Part shown: one piece after another, positions 60,063 to 64,000 of the stretch
Numbering within the stretch: position 1 is the first letter of the stretch
Layout of the letters: the number at the start of each line of letters is the position of its first letter
Assembly (NCBI GenBank): GCA_963780545.1
Contig: CAWACK010000009.1
Coordinates: forward strand, 1 to 64,000
Reading direction: 5' to 3'
DNA length: 64,000 nt
Source: UBA8941 sp963780545
GTDB lineage: Archaea > Thermoproteota > Bathyarchaeia > TCS64
Made by a program: the position numbers and the translations under genes
Notes under the pieces: generated by a model
The model's input: only the letters and a program-made list of their open reading frames with translations
Database searches by the model: none
What the model was told of the DNA's origin: nothing

Positions 60063-61292
60063 ATGGCTAAGACTTCAACATCAAAGACAATTCAACCCGA
60101 GAAGGTTAGGGAAGAGCTGCTTACAGGATGTGAAGCAGTTGCTAACGCCGTGGCGCTGGCTGACGTCGACGTCGTATCCGCCTACCCGATCAGACCATAC
60201 ACCGAGGTCATGGACCTCATATCGAAGTTCATCGCCGACGGTAAACTCTACGCTGAGTACATAATAGCGGATGGTGAACACTCCCAATTCGAGATTGTGA
60301 AGCACGCCTCCGCCGTTGGTGCGAGAACCTTCGTCGGCAGTAGCGGAACCGGATGGATGTACGCGATGGAGGTACTCTCCGTAACTGCTTCTGACAGGCT
60401 TCCCGTCGTAGCAATAGTCGGGAACAGGGCCCTCGACGACCCAGGTGCCTTCGGAGTCGAGCACAACGACGCTCTAGCCGTGAGGGACCTCGGCTGGCTC
60501 CTCAACTGGGCCTCCACAGCCCAGGAGACACTAGATACGACGCTGGTCGCCTATAGGGTTGCAGAGGATCCTAAGGTTAGGTTCCCTATCGCACTTGCAC
60601 TCGACGGTTCCTTCCTCACCCACTCCCAGCACATGGTAAAGATACCGCCGAAAGAACTCGTGAAGAAGTACCTTCCACCATACGATTTGGGAAGCAGGAG
60701 GCTACACCCCGACAACCCAATCTCGATAGCCCCACAGGTCAACGAGGACTGGGTTATGGAGATCAGGAAGCAGAATGCAGAAGCGATGAAGAGAACCCCC
60801 TCGGTCATCGAGAAAGCCTATAAAGAGTTCGAAGAAACCTTCGACAGGAGCCTCGGAGACCCATGGGTCGAGGAACACATGATGGAGGATGCTGAGGTTG
60901 CGGTCATTGGGATGGGTACACTCGCTATGCCAGCGAAGGCGGCGATAAAGCGCCTCCGAGCCAAAGGTATCAAGGCGGGGATGGTCAGACCCAAGTGGTT
61001 CAGGCCATTCCCTACAGAGAAGCTACAGAAGTCCCTATCCCATGTGAGATCAGTCGCCGTCATAGACCGCGACTTCGCATACGGTTCACCCTTCTATGGG
61101 GGGGTCCTATTCTCCGAGATCAGATCAGCCCTTTACTCGGCCTCTAAAAAGCCAACTATCACCAACTTCATAGCGGGCCTCGGAGGCAGGGAGATCACGA
61201 CCAGCGATGTAATCGAGATGGTCAACCTGACCCTCAAGGAGAATCAGGCTGGGAGAGACGGGTACGTGAAGTGGATGGGAGTGAGGGAATAG
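60063..61292 (+). CDS. 2-oxoacid:ferredoxin oxidoreductase alpha subunit, second set
   Basis: A 409-residue alpha chain. VSAYPIRPYTEVMDLISKFI is the YPI-P motif, slightly changed from the usual YPITP; VGARTFVGSSGTGWMYAMEV follows, and AEVAVIGMGTLAMPAKAAIK leads the C-terminal domain. ATG 60063 is preferred to GTG 60057. It is less like the classic PorA than the chain at 26198, so another 2-oxoacid is likely. Confidence 0.85.
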   Translation: MAKTSTSKTIQPEKVREELLTGCEAVANAVALADVDVVSAYPIRPYTEVMDLISKFIADGKLYAEYIIADGEHSQFEIVKHASAVGARTFVGSSGTGWMYAMEVLSVTASDRLPVVAIVGNRALDDPGAFGVEHNDALAVRDLGWLLNWASTAQETLDTTLVAYRVAEDPKVRFPIALALDGSFLTHSQHMVKIPPKELVKKYLPPYDLGSRRLHPDNPISIAPQVNEDWVMEIRKQNAEAMKRTPSVIEKAYKEFEETFDRSLGDPWVEEHMMEDAEVAVIGMGTLAMPAKAAIKRLRAKGIKAGMVRPKWFRPFPTEKLQKSLSHVRSVAVIDRDFAYGSPFYGGVLFSEIRSALYSASKKPTITNFIAGLGGREITTSDVIEMVNLTLKENQAGRDGYVKWMGVRE

Positions 61293-61305
61293 AAGGCGAT
61301 GCGAG

Positions 61306-62283
61306 ATGACTGCTGAAAAAACTTTCGAGAAGATCAAGGGAATACACGATATACCGAAGGAAGAGTTCTACTCATCCGGCCACAGGACATGTGAAGGCTG
61401 CGACTCTGCCCTGGTCATGAGGCTCTGTAGCAAAGTAGCGGGCCCAAGGACGATAGCGATTGGAACCACAGGCTGCATGTACGTCGCGAACACGAGCTAC
61501 ATGACCACCCCTTGGGTGATCCCATGGATGCACTCCCAGCTAGGCGCCGGTGGCTCTGCGGCCATCGGGACTGCGGCTGGACTTAGGGCGCTCATGCATA
61601 AGGGTCGGGACAAGGAGGAGAAAGTCAACGTCATCGCATTCTGCGGCGACTTAGGAGGCGCGGACATGGGGCTATCAGCCATATCAGCCGCCCTCCAGAC
61701 CGACTACCACCTGCTCATCGTACTCTACGACAACGAATCCGCCGCGAACACAGACATTCAGGCCACAGGGATGACCACTTGGGGCGCACAGACAACTTTC
61801 ACCCCAACGGGCTCCGATAAGAGAATCACCCAGAGAAGGTGGAAAAAGAACATCACCGCCATGCTCGCCGCGGGGCACCCGAACATCAAATACTTCGCAA
61901 CCTCAATTGCCTCATACCCTCTCCTGGACCTTCCGAACAAGGTGAAGAAGGCCTTAACAGTGGAAGGCCCAGCATTCATTCACGTGTTAGCCCCATGCCC
62001 TAAGGGTTGGGACTACAATCCGAGGTACACTGACAAGATCAGCGAACTCGCAGCGAAAACCGGTATTTTCCCCGTCTACGAGATCGAAGACGGCGAAGCT
62101 AGTTTGACCTACGAGCCAAAACCAAGGGCCCCAGTTAGGGAATACCTAGAGAAGCAGGGCAGGTTCTCCCACTTCAAAGACGAGGACTACAACTACATCC
62201 AAGAGAGGGTTGACGAGATGTGGGAATCTTGGGAAATACCAGGGATCATGCCTATCAAAAAACGCGCATCGACTGAGAAATAG
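61306..62283 (+). CDS. 2-oxoacid:ferredoxin oxidoreductase beta subunit, second set
   Basis: A 325-residue ThDP-binding beta chain. HRTCEGCDSALVMRLCSKVA has the first cluster cysteines; FCGDLGGADMGLSAISAALQ ... NESAANTDIQATG forms the cofactor site, where GDL replaces the usual GDG. APCPKGWDYNPRY carries another cluster cysteine. Last gene of the operon, 13 bp after the alpha gene. The substrate is unknown. Confidence 0.85.
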   Translation: MTAEKTFEKIKGIHDIPKEEFYSSGHRTCEGCDSALVMRLCSKVAGPRTIAIGTTGCMYVANTSYMTTPWVIPWMHSQLGAGGSAAIGTAAGLRALMHKGRDKEEKVNVIAFCGDLGGADMGLSAISAALQTDYHLLIVLYDNESAANTDIQATGMTTWGAQTTFTPTGSDKRITQRRWKKNITAMLAAGHPNIKYFATSIASYPLLDLPNKVKKALTVEGPAFIHVLAPCPKGWDYNPRYTDKISELAAKTGIFPVYEIEDGEASLTYEPKPRAPVREYLEKQGRFSHFKDEDYNYIQERVDEMWESWEIPGIMPIKKRASTEK

Positions 62284-62324
62284 ACGAATACGGTGCTATA
62301 AAATCTACTGCATCAGACCTCTTT

Positions 62325-62588
62325 TTAGAATCCGTCGCTTTCAGGCCAACTTTCGATAAGAAGATACTCATAGCCTGGCAAGATTTTTTCCTCGAAGATG
62401 TACCCACAGCGCGTGCACATGTATTGGCCTAAGCGCCAGTTCATGTCGGCGTCCCTGATCTTATGACGGGTGATTACTGTATGGCCGCCACACATTGGGC
62501 AGGCCGGATTATCAGGAAAATCTACCTTACGATAGTCCCCATACCACTTATTCTCGAACGCGTTGAACCAGGGCTTATCGTAGACCAT
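62325..62588 (-). CDS. Small zinc-ribbon protein
   Basis: An 87-residue protein with PACPMCGGHTVITRHKIRDA and YMCTRCGYIFEEKI, two CxxC pairs about 30 residues apart, a simple zinc ribbon. The aromatic, acidic front (YDKPWFNAFENKWYGDYRKV) and tail are unlike known domains. It is transcribed toward the oxidoreductase operon end. Confidence 0.65.
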   Translation of the reverse strand: MVYDKPWFNAFENKWYGDYRKVDFPDNPACPMCGGHTVITRHKIRDADMNWRLGQYMCTRCGYIFEEKILPGYEYLLIESWPESDGF

Positions 62589-62773
62589 GGTTACGCCAAA
62601 ACCGAGAGCGGTTAAAAATTCGTGTTAGTGAATATTGATACATACAGAAATATGTTCAAAGGTTAATCAATTTTGATTATTATGTCATCAGAAACCCAAG
62701 GCTGTAGGTTGCATCTGGATACAGAAACCAGCTTAAATCCTTTGAACGTGAGGCTTAATCTGGTGAAAAGACC

Positions 62774-63013
62774 CTGAAGTTCGGGGTATTAATAGAGCGA
62801 GATAAGGAAGGGAACTACGTCTCCTCGGTAGCCGAGTTGCCTGGCTGCCACGCAAGGGCAAGGAGTCTAGACGCTGTCATGAACAGGATAACGGACGCCG
62901 TTAACGTCTACCTCGACATGAAAAACCCTGAGAGCGAACCCAAATACGAGCTCATCGACATAAAGGTCATAGATGTTCCCAAGAAGGAACTAGAATTAGC
63001 TATTTGCCAATAG
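62774..63013 (+). CDS. HicB-like protein, start unclear
   Basis: A 79-residue HicB-type protein: KFGVLIERDKEGNYVSSVAE then LPGCHARARSLDAVMNRITD. HicB is the antitoxin of HicAB or a free regulator. In frame there is no ATG, GTG or TTG upstream; CTG 62774 follows GGTGA by 8 bases and may be the start. GTG 62763 is out of frame by one base, so a frameshift is the alternative. No HicA toxin gene is adjacent. Confidence 0.65.
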   Translation: MKFGVLIERDKEGNYVSSVAELPGCHARARSLDAVMNRITDAVNVYLDMKNPESEPKYELIDIKVIDVPKKELELAICQ

Positions 63014-63083
63014 AATCTAAGGCGAATCCCAGTAGTTGATAATCAGACAGGTTCTTTAGTACCTTACCTCAAACTAGAGATCC

Positions 63084-63707
63084 GTGTCCATAAGGGTCCT
63101 TCCCGCACTAATTGCGAACAGCCAAGAAGAATTAGATGGTATGCTCAGTCGCCTGGCTGGCAAGGTAGAGTGGGTAATGCTCGATTATATGGACGGGCGC
63201 TTCGTCGCATCCAAATCTCTCATGTTTGACACACGCTTAACACCCGGACTCAAATATGAGGCTCACCTCATGGTTGAAAACCCCTTCGACTACTTAAATC
63301 GACTCAGGGGAAGGATTCAGGTCGTGATAATTCACATGGAGTCGGACGACTTCGAGAAAACAGTCGAAGAGGCGAGGGTCCTCGGGTTCGAGGTCGCCAT
63401 CGCAATCAATCCTAAGACTAGAATAGATGAGCTAAAACCATACCTAAAAAAAGTAGATCGGGTACTAGTGATGACAGTAGAACCGGGACGATACGGCGCA
63501 CCATTTGTCATTGAAGCTCTCGAGAAGGTGAAACGCCTAAAGAAGCTCGCCCCAAATCTCCCGATAGAGGTCGACGGAGCGATGAATCCCGAAAACGTCA
63601 AGAAGGCTCGGGAAGTCGGTGCAACCATCTTTGCGTCCGGTTCCTACATCATGAAGAGTCCAGACATACAGAAGGCTCTGAAAACTCTGATAGAGGCCAC
63701 GAATTAG
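63084..63707 (+). CDS. rpe: Ribulose-phosphate 3-epimerase family protein
   Basis: A 207-residue TIM-barrel epimerase. The order is right: RVLPALIANSQEEL, VMLDYMDGRFVASKSLMFD, YEAHLMVENPFDYL, VLVMTVEPGRYG and IEVDGAMNPENVKKAREVGA. It interconverts ribulose and xylulose 5-phosphate with a divalent metal. The usual LHxDVMDGxFVP is LDYMDGRFVA here, so one metal-ligand His is replaced and activity toward ribulose 5-phosphate is not certain. Start GTG 63084. Length is slightly short of the 215-225 of most homologues. Confidence 0.8.
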   Translation: MSIRVLPALIANSQEELDGMLSRLAGKVEWVMLDYMDGRFVASKSLMFDTRLTPGLKYEAHLMVENPFDYLNRLRGRIQVVIIHMESDDFEKTVEEARVLGFEVAIAINPKTRIDELKPYLKKVDRVLVMTVEPGRYGAPFVIEALEKVKRLKKLAPNLPIEVDGAMNPENVKKAREVGATIFASGSYIMKSPDIQKALKTLIEATN

Positions 63708-63876
63708 ACTCCCGAACACTGAAATTGGGTTAAATCAGCAGATCAATCAGTTTTCGTTCTCGCTTCTAGGATAATGTCTTGTTGATCACTGATCCTGCTC
63801 CAATAAAGTTTAAATCGCCCCCTTGGGTGGTGATTCTTAATATAAGCGATCTCAAAGAGAGAAGGTGCTTAACGTT

Positions 63877-64000
63877 TTGTCAAGCGCACAACCATGTTAC
63901 TCCCGATGTAGAGATTTCAGCTGCATGAAGAGGGCCATGTCCTTCAGGGGTAAAGTGACCTGGTGTCAATGGACAGAGGCGGAGTGCGAGCCCACAAAAT
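63877..64000 (+). CDS. Cysteine-rich ORF, 5' part
   Basis: TTG 63877 follows AGGTG by about 11 bases and opens a frame SSAQPCYSRCRDFSCMKRAM ... TWCQWTEAECEPTK to the window end. Paired cysteines (CYSRC, C, C, C) suggest a metal site. Too little is visible for a name. Confidence 0.4.
   Translation, partial: MSSAQPCYSRCRDFSCMKRAMSFRGKVTWCQWTEAECEPTK

Overview
The window is archaeal chromosome. It encodes a TATA-binding protein, a TFIIB-type factor, an RNA polymerase K/Rpb6 subunit, a TFE-beta/RPC34-like Fe-S winged-helix protein, a Cdc48 AAA ATPase, an archaeal Ser/His/Asp signal peptidase and ferredoxin-linked 2-oxoacid oxidoreductases. Many genes start with GTG or TTG. The mix of fermentative amino-acid and peptide genes, multi-subunit oxidoreductases, a thioredoxin reductase fused to rubredoxin and CxxC-x17-CxxC proteins suggests an anaerobic heterotroph of the TACK/Bathyarchaeia type. 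That placement is inference and no marker here proves it.

Positions 1-11.9 kb hold the 3' end of pheT and a catabolic cluster: a DapA-family lyase, M20 amidohydrolase, HpcH/HpaI aldolase, ProC, D-aminoacylase, a UroD/MtaA-type protein and an alpha/beta hydrolase. Positions 12-18.9 kb are a disturbed stretch. An HTH/coiled-coil gene sits behind five 11-bp iterons. A large coiled-coil gene on the opposite strand is broken by three nonsense codons without any indel. An amidohydrolase gene is frameshifted, and about 1 kb is nearly empty. A likely 2,4-diaminopentanoate dehydrogenase lies between them.

Positions 18.9-36.3 kb are mostly housekeeping: signal peptidase, TBP with its adjacent Fe-S winged-helix gene, glutaredoxin with FTR-rubredoxin, an orphan DNA adenine methylase, a porGD-A-B operon, a class V aminotransferase, a YbaK deacylase, Fe-S proteins, an AbgB-like hydrolase and a DEAD-box helicase.

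A tRNA-Leu(UAG) gene at 36362-36447 is followed by a ribbon-helix-helix gene and a tyrosine recombinase. The last 20 bp of the tRNA region recur at 55218-55237, and a 10-bp palindrome lies just inside each copy. I read 36.45-55.24 kb as an integrated element of about 18.8 kb. Its contents are unusual: a second-looking basal transcription set (TFB, RpoK), a thermosome 3' remnant, a GC-rich block with zinc-ribbon and winged-helix regulators, a protein made of 11-residue repeats, Cdc48 followed by a 44-residue ORF and a possible PD-(D/E)XK nuclease, a YHS-phosphorylase fusion, and decayed genes including a broken transposase.

Positions 55.3-64 kb return to chromosomal metabolism: a DsrE-like protein, a ketopantoate-reductase-like protein, a ThDP enzyme, a second GD-A-B 2-oxoacid oxidoreductase operon, a HicB-like protein and a pentose-phosphate epimerase.
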